A DNA stretch of 64,000 nt from Thiobacillus sp. (GTDB lineage: Bacteria > Pseudomonadota > Gammaproteobacteria > Burkholderiales > Thiobacillaceae): contig NZ_JADMKC010000018.1 in the NCBI RefSeq assembly GCF_018780105.1, forward strand, positions 40,616 through 104,615, written 5' to 3'. The notes under the pieces were generated by a model. That model was not told the DNA's origin. It was given only the letters and a program-made list of their open reading frames with translations, and ran no database searches. The position numbers and the translations under genes were made by a program. The stretch's first letter is position 1, and the number at the start of each line of letters is the position of its first letter. This document shows positions 43,314 to 51,928 of this stretch, in pieces.

Positions 43314-44365
43314 TTAGCAGACTTCTACTCGACCAGGCCATCAGCGACGATAGCAGCCAGGTGCTGTTGCGTTCGAAAGTGCGCGCAGTTTCGCGCCGCA
43401 TGGGCTTCAAGGATGCCGTGCGGGAGCGGATCGAGCTGGTGTGCAACGAAATCATCTCCAACCAGCTGAAGTACGCAGGTGGGCACGGCCTGGTGCAGAT
43501 ATGGGAATACGGCAACGGCGAATTTTCCGCACTGGACCTGTTCGCGCTCGATTACGGCCCCGGCATATCGAATCTGCCCGACGCCATGAAGGATGGCTAT
43601 ACGACTTCGGGCACCATGGGAAAGGGGCTTGGCACCATCCAGCGGATGTCCGCCGAGTACGAGGTCTACACCCTGCCGCCGGGACTGTCCCATGATTCGC
43701 CCTGGCACGGCACGGCCGTGTGGTCACGTTTTTATGTGGGAAACAAACCCCCTTCGCACCCCTTCCAGTATGGCCATCACCTGCGCGCCTATCAGGACGA
43801 TGTGTACAACGGCGACTGCATCTGCGTGCAGCCTTCGATCGATTCAGTCAAATGGCTGCATGCCGATGGGCTGGGACATGGCAAGGAGGCGGCCGAGGGG
43901 CTGGTCGGAGCAGAGAAGGTTCTGGATTCCGTCACCCCGCTCGACGGCACCCTGCAGACCCTCTCACAGCGACTGCGCGGTGGGCGTGGCGCCGTCGCCA
44001 TGGCCTGCGAGATCGACTTCACCGCCCTCATATTGCGCATATGCGGCGTCGGCGACATGAGCGCGTTCCTGATCTGCAACGGTGAGCGCAAGGTGCTCAA
44101 CTTCTCGCCGGGCGTGCTTGGGCACGAGCATCGTTCGTTCGAGATGGTCGAACTGCCCTTCCCTAAGCAGGCGCTTTTCATCACCGCCTCGGACGGTTTG
44201 CGCCGCAATTGGAATCTGAACACCTTCCCCGGGCTGTGGCGCCTGCATCCTCAATTCATCGCGTTATTGCTCGGCAACGTGGTCACGCGCAACAACGACG
44301 ACAAATCTATCTTCGTAATACGGGCAACACCAATAAAGGGAGTTGAAAATGGCAAGAATCGCTAA
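43310..44365 (+). CDS. Fused HATPase kinase and SpoIIE-type PP2C phosphatase
   Basis: 351-aa protein joining two opposing activities. Residues 1-140 form an RsbT/RsbW-like ATPase/kinase domain: N-box ERIELVCNEIISNQLKYAGG, G1 LDYGPGISNL and G2 TSGTMGKGLGTIQRM. Residues 155-350 form a PP2C/SpoIIE-RsbX-like phosphatase domain with the metal-binding HADGLGHGKEAAEG motif and a late SDGLRRNW. It is predicted to phosphorylate and dephosphorylate the STAS proteins encoded next. Translationally coupled to the cyclase gene (ATGA) and overlapping the next gene by 17 bases. Confidence 0.85.
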   Translation: MISRLLLDQAISDDSSQVLLRSKVRAVSRRMGFKDAVRERIELVCNEIISNQLKYAGGHGLVQIWEYGNGEFSALDLFALDYGPGISNLPDAMKDGYTTSGTMGKGLGTIQRMSAEYEVYTLPPGLSHDSPWHGTAVWSRFYVGNKPPSHPFQYGHHLRAYQDDVYNGDCICVQPSIDSVKWLHADGLGHGKEAAEGLVGAEKVLDSVTPLDGTLQTLSQRLRGGRGAVAMACEIDFTALILRICGVGDMSAFLICNGERKVLNFSPGVLGHEHRSFEMVELPFPKQALFITASDGLRRNWNLNTFPGLWRLHPQFIALLLGNVVTRNNDDKSIFVIRATPIKGVENGKNR

Positions 44366-45236
44366 ACCAGTCAAGAGCACCAACCAGCTGCTGATCGAGC
44401 AGATGATGACCAAGGTTGCCACCATCTCGCAGGACATCGAGCAGCGCGGCCAGAACATCTTTGGCCAGGGCAATCTGCTCACCATGGATGAGATCAACGA
44501 CTACAGCCTCGAATTCCTCGAACTGTTCGTCCTGTTGCTGCAGGCCGGCGAGAAGGTGGACCGGCGCAGCAGCGAGCACAAGGCGCTGCGCCAGTTCTTC
44601 AGCAATTTCTCGCAGCAGATCCAGATCCGCGGCGGCAATATGGAAGAGTTCGTGCGCTTCATCCACTTCATGCAGGATGTCTTTCTCAATAATCTTGAAG
44701 TCGACAGCACGCTCGATTTTCAGCAGACGCGCGCCATCCTGCTGCTGCTCGCCTCGGTATTCAACGACATCATCCTCGATGTATTCCACGTCTACCTCGC
44801 CGAGAAGGAACGCACCATCCAGGCCCAGCAGGAGGAACTCAAGCACACCTCGACTCCGATCACCGAAATCTGGGATGGCGTGCTGACCCTGCCCATCATC
44901 GGCACACTCGATTCCTCGCGCACCATGTCCGTGATGGAAAACATGCTCGAGCGGATCGAGAAGGAACGCGCCAAGGTTGTGGTGATCGACGTCACGGGGG
45001 TGCAGGCGATCGATTCGCAGGTCTCGCATCACCTGATCCAGATGATCCGCGCAGTCGGCCTGATGGGCGCCAAGGCCATCCTGACAGGCATCCGTCCAGA
45101 AATCGCACGCGCAATCACCAGCCTCAACATCGACTTGTCGCTGGTATCGACCCGCTCGACCCTGTCGGAGGGTCTCAAGGAAGCCTTTTGCCTGCTCGGC
45201 ATCACTGTCCTTGCCGCAGATGGGCAACGTCGCTAA
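44349..45236 (+). CDS. RsbR-like STAS protein
   Basis: 295-aa stressosome scaffold type protein. Residues 1-155 are an all-helical sensory domain with no recognised ligand site (not the globin-like domain of RsbRA by eye); residues 165-290 are a STAS domain with the RsbR-typical TEIWDGVLTLPIIGTLDSSR, IDVTGVQAIDSQVSHHLIQM and GAKAILTGIRPEIARAI. Ser223 aligns with the phosphorylated residue of STAS antagonists. ATG 44349 has AGGGAG upstream; it overlaps the end of the kinase-phosphatase gene. Confidence 0.87.
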   Translation: MARIAKPVKSTNQLLIEQMMTKVATISQDIEQRGQNIFGQGNLLTMDEINDYSLEFLELFVLLLQAGEKVDRRSSEHKALRQFFSNFSQQIQIRGGNMEEFVRFIHFMQDVFLNNLEVDSTLDFQQTRAILLLLASVFNDIILDVFHVYLAEKERTIQAQQEELKHTSTPITEIWDGVLTLPIIGTLDSSRTMSVMENMLERIEKERAKVVVIDVTGVQAIDSQVSHHLIQMIRAVGLMGAKAILTGIRPEIARAITSLNIDLSLVSTRSTLSEGLKEAFCLLGITVLAADGQRR

Positions 45237-45258
45237 CCGCTATCCGGAGCGCTGACTC

Positions 45259-45612
45259 GTGGCCATTCTTCAGGGCATGCATCTGACGCCGATCGGTGAT
45301 GGCAATGTCTTGCTGGAACCGACCGAGGCGCTCGATCCCGGAGAACCGGATGCCTATCTTGTTCCCCTGACGGGAGCGCTGCAGCAGATGCGCGCGCGAC
45401 GTCTGCTCTACGATCTCAAGAACGTGCCCGTCATCGACAATCTGTATTACGCCTGGCTGGAGAATCTTGCATCCATGTGCCGCATATCGGGCATCGACAT
45501 GGTGCTGGTCAATATGCGGCCCGCGACAGCCTATGCGCTTGCCCTGACGATGAAGGACAACCCACCCTTCAGTTGCGCGCTGGACGTGAATCGCGCGCGC
45601 AACCTGCCCTGA
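45259..45612 (+). CDS. Small STAS-domain (RsbS-like) protein
   Basis: 117-aa single-domain STAS-type protein, the size of RsbS. LLYDLKNVPVIDNLYYAWLE and ISGIDMVLVNMRPATAYALA correspond to the STAS strand-helix core. At the position where RsbS carries the phosphorylated Ser (IDS), this protein has Asn61 (IDN), which would prevent phosphorylation there. GTG 45259 is used, preceded by GGAG; ATG 45277 is an alternative start. Last gene of the four-gene signalling operon. Confidence 0.75.
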   Translation: MAILQGMHLTPIGDGNVLLEPTEALDPGEPDAYLVPLTGALQQMRARRLLYDLKNVPVIDNLYYAWLENLASMCRISGIDMVLVNMRPATAYALALTMKDNPPFSCALDVNRARNLP

Positions 45613-45678
45613 TTCGCCTGCCCTGATTCGGGCTATCGCTTGCGCACCGCGCGGACAGAGGTTCCTGATCGACGCCCC

Positions 45679-45921
45679 TCGTCTGCACACCCAATACGGC
45701 GTCGACACCAGCTTCGAGAACGCCGGCATCTACACTGCGCGCTGGGTGCTCTGCCCCGACGCCGCGCACTTGGCCGAATTCACCAAGGCAACACGCTCAA
45801 ACGGGCGAAGGACGTCGACGGCAATCTGGTGTATCCGGCGGACACGCGGCTGAATCTGTCGCTGGCGCAGAAACGCTGGCCCAATTCACGATACCCACGA
45901 GCACGGACCGGCCTGGGTTAA
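45679..45921 (+). pseudogene. Decayed copy of the prfC 3' end
   Basis: The stretch repeats the last about 240 bp of prfC (40440-40678) with many substitutions and a frame-disrupting deletion near 45785. In frame it starts [20 protein letters not shown] and [17 protein letters not shown], matching RF3 residues [20 protein letters not shown] onward. It lies directly after the STAS gene and just before kdpE. With the intact prfC it forms a pair of direct repeats around 41-45.9 kb. Confidence 0.88.
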
Positions 45922-45928
45922 TGCACAG

Positions 45929-46636
45929 CTAATCCGTATCGCATACGAATCGATACCCCACTCCGGACTCGGTGCGGATGTGGCGCGGCTGGGCCGGGTT
46001 CGCTTCCAGCTTGCGGCGCAGTCCAGTCATGTAGACGCGCAGGTAGTGGGTATCCTCAGCGTGACTCGGACCCCACACTTCGCGCAGCAATTGCCGGTGG
46101 GTAAGCACCCGGCCGGCATTGGCGAGCAGCAGCGCAAGCAGCCGGTATTCGATGGGGGTGAGATGAATCTCGGCTCCGTCCCGGGTAACTTGGCGCCGCG
46201 CCAAATCCACCACGATTTCGCCGAAGGTGACGAGCGGACCTTCGCCGCCGGCCAGGCGAGTGCGGCGCAACAGGGCGCGCACACGTGCCAGCAATTCCGC
46301 CACACCGAAAGGCTTGGTCAGGTAGTCGTCCGCTCCAGCATCGAGGGCGGCAACCTTGTCGGTCTCGTCGACCCGGGCTGACAGGATGAGGACAGGCACA
46401 GTGGACCAGCTGCGCAGATCGCGCACCACGTCGACGCCGTCGCGGTCCGGCAGGCCGAGGTCGAGGATGACCAGATCGGGTTTGCGCGTGCCGGTTTCGA
46501 TCAAGCCCCGTTCTCCCGTGGCAGCCTCCACCACGTGGCAGCCTTCGGCCTCCAGGGCGGTGCGGACGAAGCGGCGGATCTGCGGTTCGTCCTCGATGAC
46601 GACCACGGTGGGTGAAGCGGCGCGCGGGTTTTCCAT
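45929..46636 (-). CDS. kdpE: Potassium response regulator KdpE
   Basis: 235-aa OmpR-type response regulator. Receiver domain residues 9-125 with phosphoacceptor Asp in LVILDLGLPDRDG and the conserved Lys in DDYLTKPFG; winged-helix DNA-binding domain residues 135-230 (LTPIEYRLLALLLANAGRVL, HYLRVYMTGLRRKLE). Phosphorylated by KdpD, it activates kdpFABC at low potassium. ATG 46636 overlaps the kdpD stop by one base. Confidence 0.94.
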   Translation of the reverse strand: MENPRAASPTVVVIEDEPQIRRFVRTALEAEGCHVVEAATGERGLIETGTRKPDLVILDLGLPDRDGVDVVRDLRSWSTVPVLILSARVDETDKVAALDAGADDYLTKPFGVAELLARVRALLRRTRLAGGEGPLVTFGEIVVDLARRQVTRDGAEIHLTPIEYRLLALLLANAGRVLTHRQLLREVWGPSHAEDTHYLRVYMTGLRRKLEANPAQPRHIRTESGVGYRFVCDTD

Positions 46637-49356
46637 CAAGCCGAGGTCTCCGGGGGAACGACGGGCGGTTCGCCGGCGGGCAGGCTGATGACGAAGCGGG
46701 CGCCGCCTTCCGCGCGCGTCTCCCCTCTGACCGTGCCCTTGTGCGCCTCGACGATGGCGCGCACGATGGCAAGGCCGAGGCCGACGCCCGCCACGGCGGA
46801 TTCGTCCTGGCCGCGGGTGAACTTCTCGAACAGCATGTCCTCGCGGCCGGGCGGCAGCCCGGGGCCGTTGTCGGCCACACTGATGCTGACGCGGTCGCCT
46901 TCGTTGCGGGCGCCGATCTCGATGCGGCTGCCCGGCGGCGTGTATTTCGCGGCGTTCTCCAGCAGGTTGCATAACACCCGCTCCATCAGCACGCTGTCGA
47001 ACTCCAGCAGCGGCAGGTCCGCCGGCAAGTCGACCACCACCTCGTGTCGCGCCAGCGGTACGGCCAGGGTCTGCAACGAGGCGCCCACCACTTCTTCCAG
47101 CGGTTGCCATTCCCGTTTCAACTGGACCTGCCCCTCTTGCAGACGCGCCATATCTAACAAGTTGCTCACCAGGATGCTGGTGCGCAGCGCCTCGGCGCGG
47201 ATCGCCTGGGCAATCTCGGCCTGCGCTTCGGGCAAGGGCGGGCCGGCCAGCGGCAGGGAATCGGCCAGGCCGGCCAATACGGTCAGCGGCGTGCGCAGGT
47301 CATGCGAGAGCGCGGACAGCAGGCCGTTTCGCAGGCGTTCGGATTCCATCCGCACCAGGGCGTCCTGCGCCACTTCCACGAAATGCACCCGTTCCAGCGC
47401 CAGCGCGATCTGGCCAGATAGGGTTTCCAGCATGCGCGCCTGTTCCGGCAGAAACAGCAGCCGCTTCTGGCTCGGTAGCAAGGCCAGCACGCCCCGCGTT
47501 CGCATCGGTGCCTTCAGCGGCAAATAGTACATGGGGTGGCCTGCCAGGCTCTGGGTGCCCATCCCGGCAGGCTGCTGGTGGTCGTATACCCACTGGGCAA
47601 TGGCCGGATCCAGCGGCAGGTCCTTGTGGGTGGGCAAAGGGGTAGGCGAACGCAGCGTCTCGTCTGCATCCGGCAACAGGATGCAGACCTTCGCCTGAAA
47701 CAGGCTTTCCAGATGGTGCCGGGCGGTCTCCACAATCTGTTCGGCCATCAAGGCGCCGGCCAGCTCCTTGCCCAGTTCGTTGAGGGCTCGCGTGCGGCGT
47801 TCCCGATACGTGGCGATGCGCGCCTGGTAACGCAGGTTGGCGGCCAGGGTGCTGATGGTCAGCCCCACCGCCAGCATGATGAAGAAGGTCAGCAGATGGC
47901 GGGTGTCGGCTACGGTGAAGGACAGCGGCGGCGGCACGAAGAAGAAGTCGAAGGCCAGCACGCTCAGTATCGATCCCAGGATGGCTGGCCCGCGCCCATA
48001 GCTCGCGGCCACCCATATCACCCCAACCAGGTAGAACATGATCAGGTTGGCCAGATCGAACCAGGGCAACACCAGCTTGGCCAGCACGGTGGTGAGGGCG
48101 CAGATGCCGCCGGCCCAGGCATAGCCTTGCACCTTCCAGCCGCGCGCGGGTTCCAGCTCCAGTTCGAGCGGCATCGCGACCACCTCGCCGGCAGGTGCTG
48201 CCTCCACCTCGTGGGCCACCACGTAGACGTCCACGTCGCGGGCCAGCGCGGAAAGCCGGTCCGACAGCGGCGCACGCAGCATCCGCGACAGCCCGGTGCG
48301 CAGGCTCTTGCCCACCACCAGCTTGGAGGCGTTGCGGCTGATGGCATAGGCCAAGAGCGTCTGCGCATCCTCTTGTCCAGCCAGGGTGGCGGTCTCGGCG
48401 CCCAGCTCACGTGCCAGTGCCAGCGTTTTGAGGATCTTGTCGCGGTTGGCATCGGACAAACGCTGCAGCGCCGGTGTCTCGACGTAGACGGCGATCCAGT
48501 CGGCGTGCAAATCCCCAGCCAGGCGGGCCGCGGAGCGCACCAGCCGGTCGCCGCCGGCGCCCGGGCCGACGCACACCAGCAGGCGCTCCTTGGCCTGCCA
48601 CACCGTCTCGATGGCCTGGTCGGTACGGTATTCGCGCATTTGCGCGTCCACTCGGTCGGCGGTTCGGCGCAGTGCCAGTTCGCGCAGCGCGATCAGGTTA
48701 CCCTTGCGGAAGAAGTTGCGGATAGCGCGTTCGGCCTGTTGGGCAAGGTAGACCTTGCCTTCCTTCATGCGTTGCAGCAGTTCGTCCGGCGGCAGGTCCA
48801 CCAGAGCGACTTCGTCGGCCTGTTCGAACACCCGGTCCGGCAGGGTCTCGCGCACCTGGATGCCGGTGATGCCGCCGACGATGTCGTTGAGGCTTTCCAG
48901 ATGCTGCACGTTCACCGTGGTCCAGACGTCGATGCCGGCCGCCAGCAGCTCCTCGACATCCTGCCAGCGCTTGGGATGGCGCGAACCGGCGACGTTGGAA
49001 TGCGCCAGTTCGTCGACCAGGATCAGCGCGGGTTTGCGCGCCAGCGCCGCGTCGAGGTCGAACTCGCGCAGCTCGCGCCCCTGATAGGCCACCAGTTTGG
49101 GCGGCAGCAGCTCCAGGCCTTCCACCAGGCGCGCGGTTTCGGAACGCCCATGCGTTTCCACCACGCCCACCACCACCTCGCTGCCCTGCTCGTGCAGCAT
49201 GCGCGCTGCACTCAGCATGGCGTAGGTCTTGCCCACGCCGGGGCAGGCGCCGAAGAATATCCTCAGCTTGCCCTTCTTCGCACGCTCGGCCTCGGCTTCG
49301 ATGCGGGCAAGCAGGGTATCCGGGTCGGGTCGGTTGTCCAGGTCGTTGGCAGTCAT
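46636..49356 (-). CDS. kdpD: Potassium sensor histidine kinase KdpD
   Basis: 906-aa membrane histidine kinase. The N-terminal KdpD domain carries Walker A GACPGVGKTYAML (residues 36-48), followed by a universal-stress-like domain, four membrane helices near residues 410-500, a GAF-like domain, HisKA with the phosphorylated His in ALSHDLRTPLTVL, and HATPase_c with N-box LLENAAKYTPPG. Length is typical (E. coli 894 aa). A candidate KdpE-type box lies about 70 bp upstream of the start, so kdpDE may be self-regulated. Confidence 0.95.
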   Translation of the reverse strand: MTANDLDNRPDPDTLLARIEAEAERAKKGKLRIFFGACPGVGKTYAMLSAARMLHEQGSEVVVGVVETHGRSETARLVEGLELLPPKLVAYQGRELREFDLDAALARKPALILVDELAHSNVAGSRHPKRWQDVEELLAAGIDVWTTVNVQHLESLNDIVGGITGIQVRETLPDRVFEQADEVALVDLPPDELLQRMKEGKVYLAQQAERAIRNFFRKGNLIALRELALRRTADRVDAQMREYRTDQAIETVWQAKERLLVCVGPGAGGDRLVRSAARLAGDLHADWIAVYVETPALQRLSDANRDKILKTLALARELGAETATLAGQEDAQTLLAYAISRNASKLVVGKSLRTGLSRMLRAPLSDRLSALARDVDVYVVAHEVEAAPAGEVVAMPLELELEPARGWKVQGYAWAGGICALTTVLAKLVLPWFDLANLIMFYLVGVIWVAASYGRGPAILGSILSVLAFDFFFVPPPLSFTVADTRHLLTFFIMLAVGLTISTLAANLRYQARIATYRERRTRALNELGKELAGALMAEQIVETARHHLESLFQAKVCILLPDADETLRSPTPLPTHKDLPLDPAIAQWVYDHQQPAGMGTQSLAGHPMYYLPLKAPMRTRGVLALLPSQKRLLFLPEQARMLETLSGQIALALERVHFVEVAQDALVRMESERLRNGLLSALSHDLRTPLTVLAGLADSLPLAGPPLPEAQAEIAQAIRAEALRTSILVSNLLDMARLQEGQVQLKREWQPLEEVVGASLQTLAVPLARHEVVVDLPADLPLLEFDSVLMERVLCNLLENAAKYTPPGSRIEIGARNEGDRVSISVADNGPGLPPGREDMLFEKFTRGQDESAVAGVGLGLAIVRAIVEAHKGTVRGETRAEGGARFVISLPAGEPPVVPPETSA

Positions 49357-49424
49357 GGTCCCAGTGTAGTTTCAATGCACGTCCGGCGTACGCCGTTACG
49401 AAGTGCGACAGCCTAGCGGATAGC

Positions 49425-49444
49425 GCATCAAAATATCGTAAAAA
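49425..49444 (-). promoter_or_regulatory. Candidate KdpE box upstream of kdpD
   Basis: Minus strand TTTACGATATTTTGATGC, two half-sites 11 bp apart (TTTACG, TTGATG). It shares 16 of 18 bases with the site at 51894-51913 and the layout of the site before kdpF. Confidence 0.55.
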
Positions 49445-49570
49445 TTGAGCAGGACAGTGCGCTACATGGCCTGCCATCCATCCCGTACGCGGGTGGCAGC
49501 GCGTGACGCTCCGCGTGTACTCAGGTCATCCAACTGATGCAGGGATCGAGCGGTGACCAGACCCACCCTC

Positions 49571-51256
49571 TCAAGCGTCCTCCTTGTGCCAGACACGCCG
49601 CAAGAAAGCGAATGCTGCGCCCAATCCGACCCGCCCATCGGACAAGGCATCGAGAAAGTCCGACAGCGGTTTCGATTTGGCGACGGTGTACAGGGTCAGC
49701 ACGGAGGCGGCCAGCATGACACCGACGAAGTAAACGAATTTGAGTCCGAGCGACGCTTCGGCTGCGGCGAGCAGGTTCATGCCTAGGAAGCCGGTGACCA
49801 CCGTGCCGATGAGACCGAAGGTGGTCACCACAGTGAGCCGCACGACGGTATTGGATTGGCGGCGCTGGGTATCGCTGTCCAGGTATTGGCTCATGTCGCG
49901 TATTTCTTCCTTGACGTCGCGGTATTTGACATCGTTGCCGAGATAGGTGGTACAGCGGTGGAACAGTCCCTGCACCTGGGCACGCTCGGACAACTCGTGG
50001 AACCAGTAGCGGTGGGTAAAACGCAGGAACGCCTCGAAGCTGTCCCGGATGTGTTTGCGAAAGCGCATTTGCGACTTCGTGCTGCGGATGTTCAGTTCGC
50101 TGATCGCATCCATCATGCGGTCGGAGAAAACCAGCAGCGCGGCGCGGTGGAAATGGGCGATCAGAAACAGCAGCATGAACTGGTGGCGGAACTGGGCCAG
50201 GATCCCGTGCACCTCGTTGCGGAAATAGCTCGACTGCGCCTCGCCAACCACCACCAGGGTGTTGCCCGTGCAGATGGCGCGGGTGTTGGGACCGCTGTCG
50301 GTGTCGGTCCAGTAACGGTCGTCGCAGTAGCGGCTTTCAAATTCAGCCACTGCCGGATCCCGGCGCGGCAACGGGTCGCTAGGACGAAACGCGTTGATGA
50401 GGCCGAGGTGGATGAAATCGTCTGGCGTCAGCGCGCGCGGGTTGTCCAGCGCCAGGTAGGCCATCATCGGCATGCGATGGTATTCGAGCTGGCGATAGCG
50501 TACTTCGGCTTCTTCTTCCTCGTGCTCCAGCACCAGGGGACGCAGCAAATACGCCCAGTGGGAGGCCAGGCAGGGGGCGCGATGCTCGTTGACGAAACAG
50601 AGGAATTTCTCGCGATTTTCCGAATCGGACGCCGCCAGCACTTTCCCGTCCGCCCCCAGCCACTCCGAGCGATAGGCGTTGTGCACGCCCTGGCCGCTCG
50701 CGTCCCAGCCCGAGGGATAGGCGCGCCCGAAGCGATGCATCAGTTCCAGCGCGGTGTCCCAGGGCAGATCATTCGTGCTGATCTCCACCTTGAGGAAGGC
50801 GACGTCGACGTCAAAGAAAAAGACCAGATCGACGTGGGCCACATCGAGCAGCAGGGGCTTGTCGCCGGGTTTGAGCGTTACGCGCAGATTGGCGATGTCG
50901 CGGCGCCGGAACACCTGCATCGGGGCGTTGCTGTCCGCCTGGTCATTACCGCCCACGCGCGCGCGGCTATCCCCATAGAGAAAGCGCTGCACATAGGGCA
51001 GGAAACTGACAAATTCCTTGTAATGCCGCTCCCGGGTTTTATCGGGATCATAGGTGATATTGCATTCGCCTCTGCTCCACGGGCTGTCGCCCCGCTCCAG
51101 AATGCGCCAGGGTTCTGCCTGTTCGGCTTCGGGCGCCTGGAATTCAAGCTGCAGGGGCCACAGCAAGATCTGGCGGAAGTGGCGTATCAGATGCGGGCGG
51201 CCCGGCGGCAGCGCGTTTGGTTCGAGGGATGGCTGGTCAGTCATAGGGCATGGCAT
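49571..51256 (-). CDS. CorA-like divalent cation transporter
   Basis: 561-aa protein with a large cytoplasmic domain (residues 1-480) and two C-terminal membrane helices. The CorA signature Gly-Met-Asn is present at the end of the first helix (VVTGFLGMNLLAAAEASLG), preceded by a long stalk-like helix (REIRDMSQYLDSDTQRR). At 561 aa it is much longer than E. coli CorA (316 aa); the N-terminal half with YDPDKTRERHYKEFVSFLPY is not recognised. Start may be ATG 51256 or ATG 51244. Lies between kdpD and the zinc-ribbon gene, so possibly part of the cation-homeostasis cluster. Confidence 0.78.
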   Translation of the reverse strand: MPCPMTDQPSLEPNALPPGRPHLIRHFRQILLWPLQLEFQAPEAEQAEPWRILERGDSPWSRGECNITYDPDKTRERHYKEFVSFLPYVQRFLYGDSRARVGGNDQADSNAPMQVFRRRDIANLRVTLKPGDKPLLLDVAHVDLVFFFDVDVAFLKVEISTNDLPWDTALELMHRFGRAYPSGWDASGQGVHNAYRSEWLGADGKVLAASDSENREKFLCFVNEHRAPCLASHWAYLLRPLVLEHEEEEAEVRYRQLEYHRMPMMAYLALDNPRALTPDDFIHLGLINAFRPSDPLPRRDPAVAEFESRYCDDRYWTDTDSGPNTRAICTGNTLVVVGEAQSSYFRNEVHGILAQFRHQFMLLFLIAHFHRAALLVFSDRMMDAISELNIRSTKSQMRFRKHIRDSFEAFLRFTHRYWFHELSERAQVQGLFHRCTTYLGNDVKYRDVKEEIRDMSQYLDSDTQRRQSNTVVRLTVVTTFGLIGTVVTGFLGMNLLAAAEASLGLKFVYFVGVMLAASVLTLYTVAKSKPLSDFLDALSDGRVGLGAAFAFLRRVWHKEDA

Positions 51257-51318
51257 CGTGCTCGAAACAGGCGATCAGATCATGTGATTCGGCAATGCAT
51301 TCATGCCCCAGTGTACTG

Positions 51319-51495
51319 TCATCGTGCACCCGGCGCACGCACCGCGCTGGCAGCAAGGTGTTGCGTACGCATGCGGCGGCGGCTTTCCGACTCGCACGCA
51401 CAGGAGCAGGTCAACTGGCGCCCCCACGCCACCGAGTGACGGGCCTGATTCACCGCATGCGCCTTCCCGCAAACCGGGCAAATGTGGATCATCAT
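51319..51495 (-). CDS. Small Cys-rich (zinc ribbon-like) protein, 58 aa
   Basis: Read from ATG 51495: MMIHICPVCGKAHAVNQARH, then SVAWGRQLTCSCACESESRR and an Arg/Ala-rich tail. CPVC and CSCAC form a plausible four-Cys zinc site. The start lies 14 bases after the upstream gene stop, with an AAGAAG ribosome-binding-like stretch. The frame extends upstream through the other gene, but that is not coding in this frame. No family recognised. Confidence 0.55.
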   Translation of the reverse strand: MMIHICPVCGKAHAVNQARHSVAWGRQLTCSCACESESRRRMRTQHLAASAVRAPGAR

Positions 51496-51508
51496 TTTCT
51501 TCTTGCTG

Positions 51509-51850
51509 TCAGATGGCACGTTCGGCATAGCGAGCGAGGTCGGATGCGGCGTGCACCGTCTGCGTCGAAACCAGAAATACTTCCCGACCGTGCGGCGCGC
51601 CCACGGCCAGTGCCAACCCCAGGGCAGCGGCCCCGGCCGTGGCCACGGCAAGACGCAAAGGCGTCTGCCAGTCGGCCAGGTAACACAGCAGGGCCGCCGT
51701 ACCCACGGGACTGGCCGGAAAACTGCCCTGTGCGATCTCGCGGCCTTCGGCACGCGCCGCCACCCGGATGTCTTCCCCGTCCAGGGCAATGCCGATGCAT
51801 ACCTTGTCGTTACCGGCGGGGGGTTCTTCTTCCTGATGAATGATGCTCAT
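51509..51850 (-). CDS. Hypothetical protein, 113 aa
   Basis: No family recognised. Start ATG 51850 is chosen because AGGAG lies 7 bases upstream; an ATG at 51865 in the same frame lacks one. The product has an acidic N-terminus, a strand-rich middle (KVCIGIALDGEDIRVAARAE) and an Ala/Leu-rich segment (LRLAVATAGAAALGLALAVG) that could be a membrane helix or a hydrophobic core. A candidate KdpE box is about 44 bp upstream. Second to last of a small leftward gene run from the 55-aa gene. Confidence 0.55.
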   Translation of the reverse strand: MSIIHQEEEPPAGNDKVCIGIALDGEDIRVAARAEGREIAQGSFPASPVGTAALLCYLADWQTPLRLAVATAGAAALGLALAVGAPHGREVFLVSTQTVHAASDLARYAERAI

Positions 51851-51893
51851 GTCATCTCCTGTCATTGCGATAGGTGGAAGCGTAGCGGCCGCT

Positions 51894-51913
51894 GCATCAA
51901 GATGTCGTAAAGA
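51894..51913 (-). promoter_or_regulatory. Candidate KdpE box in the ptsN-like / 113-aa gap
   Basis: Minus strand TTTACGACATCTTGATGC, nearly identical to the site upstream of kdpD, and followed by similar bases (CCGCTA-GCT). It begins 16 bases after the stop of the EIIA gene and ends 44 bases before the next start. Confidence 0.55.
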
Positions 51914-51928
51914 CTGGCCAGCAGACCG

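Noticed and set aside
47536-49416. 626-codon plus-strand frame opposite kdpD
   Set aside because: Antisense shadow of kdpD, no family, no ribosome binding site.
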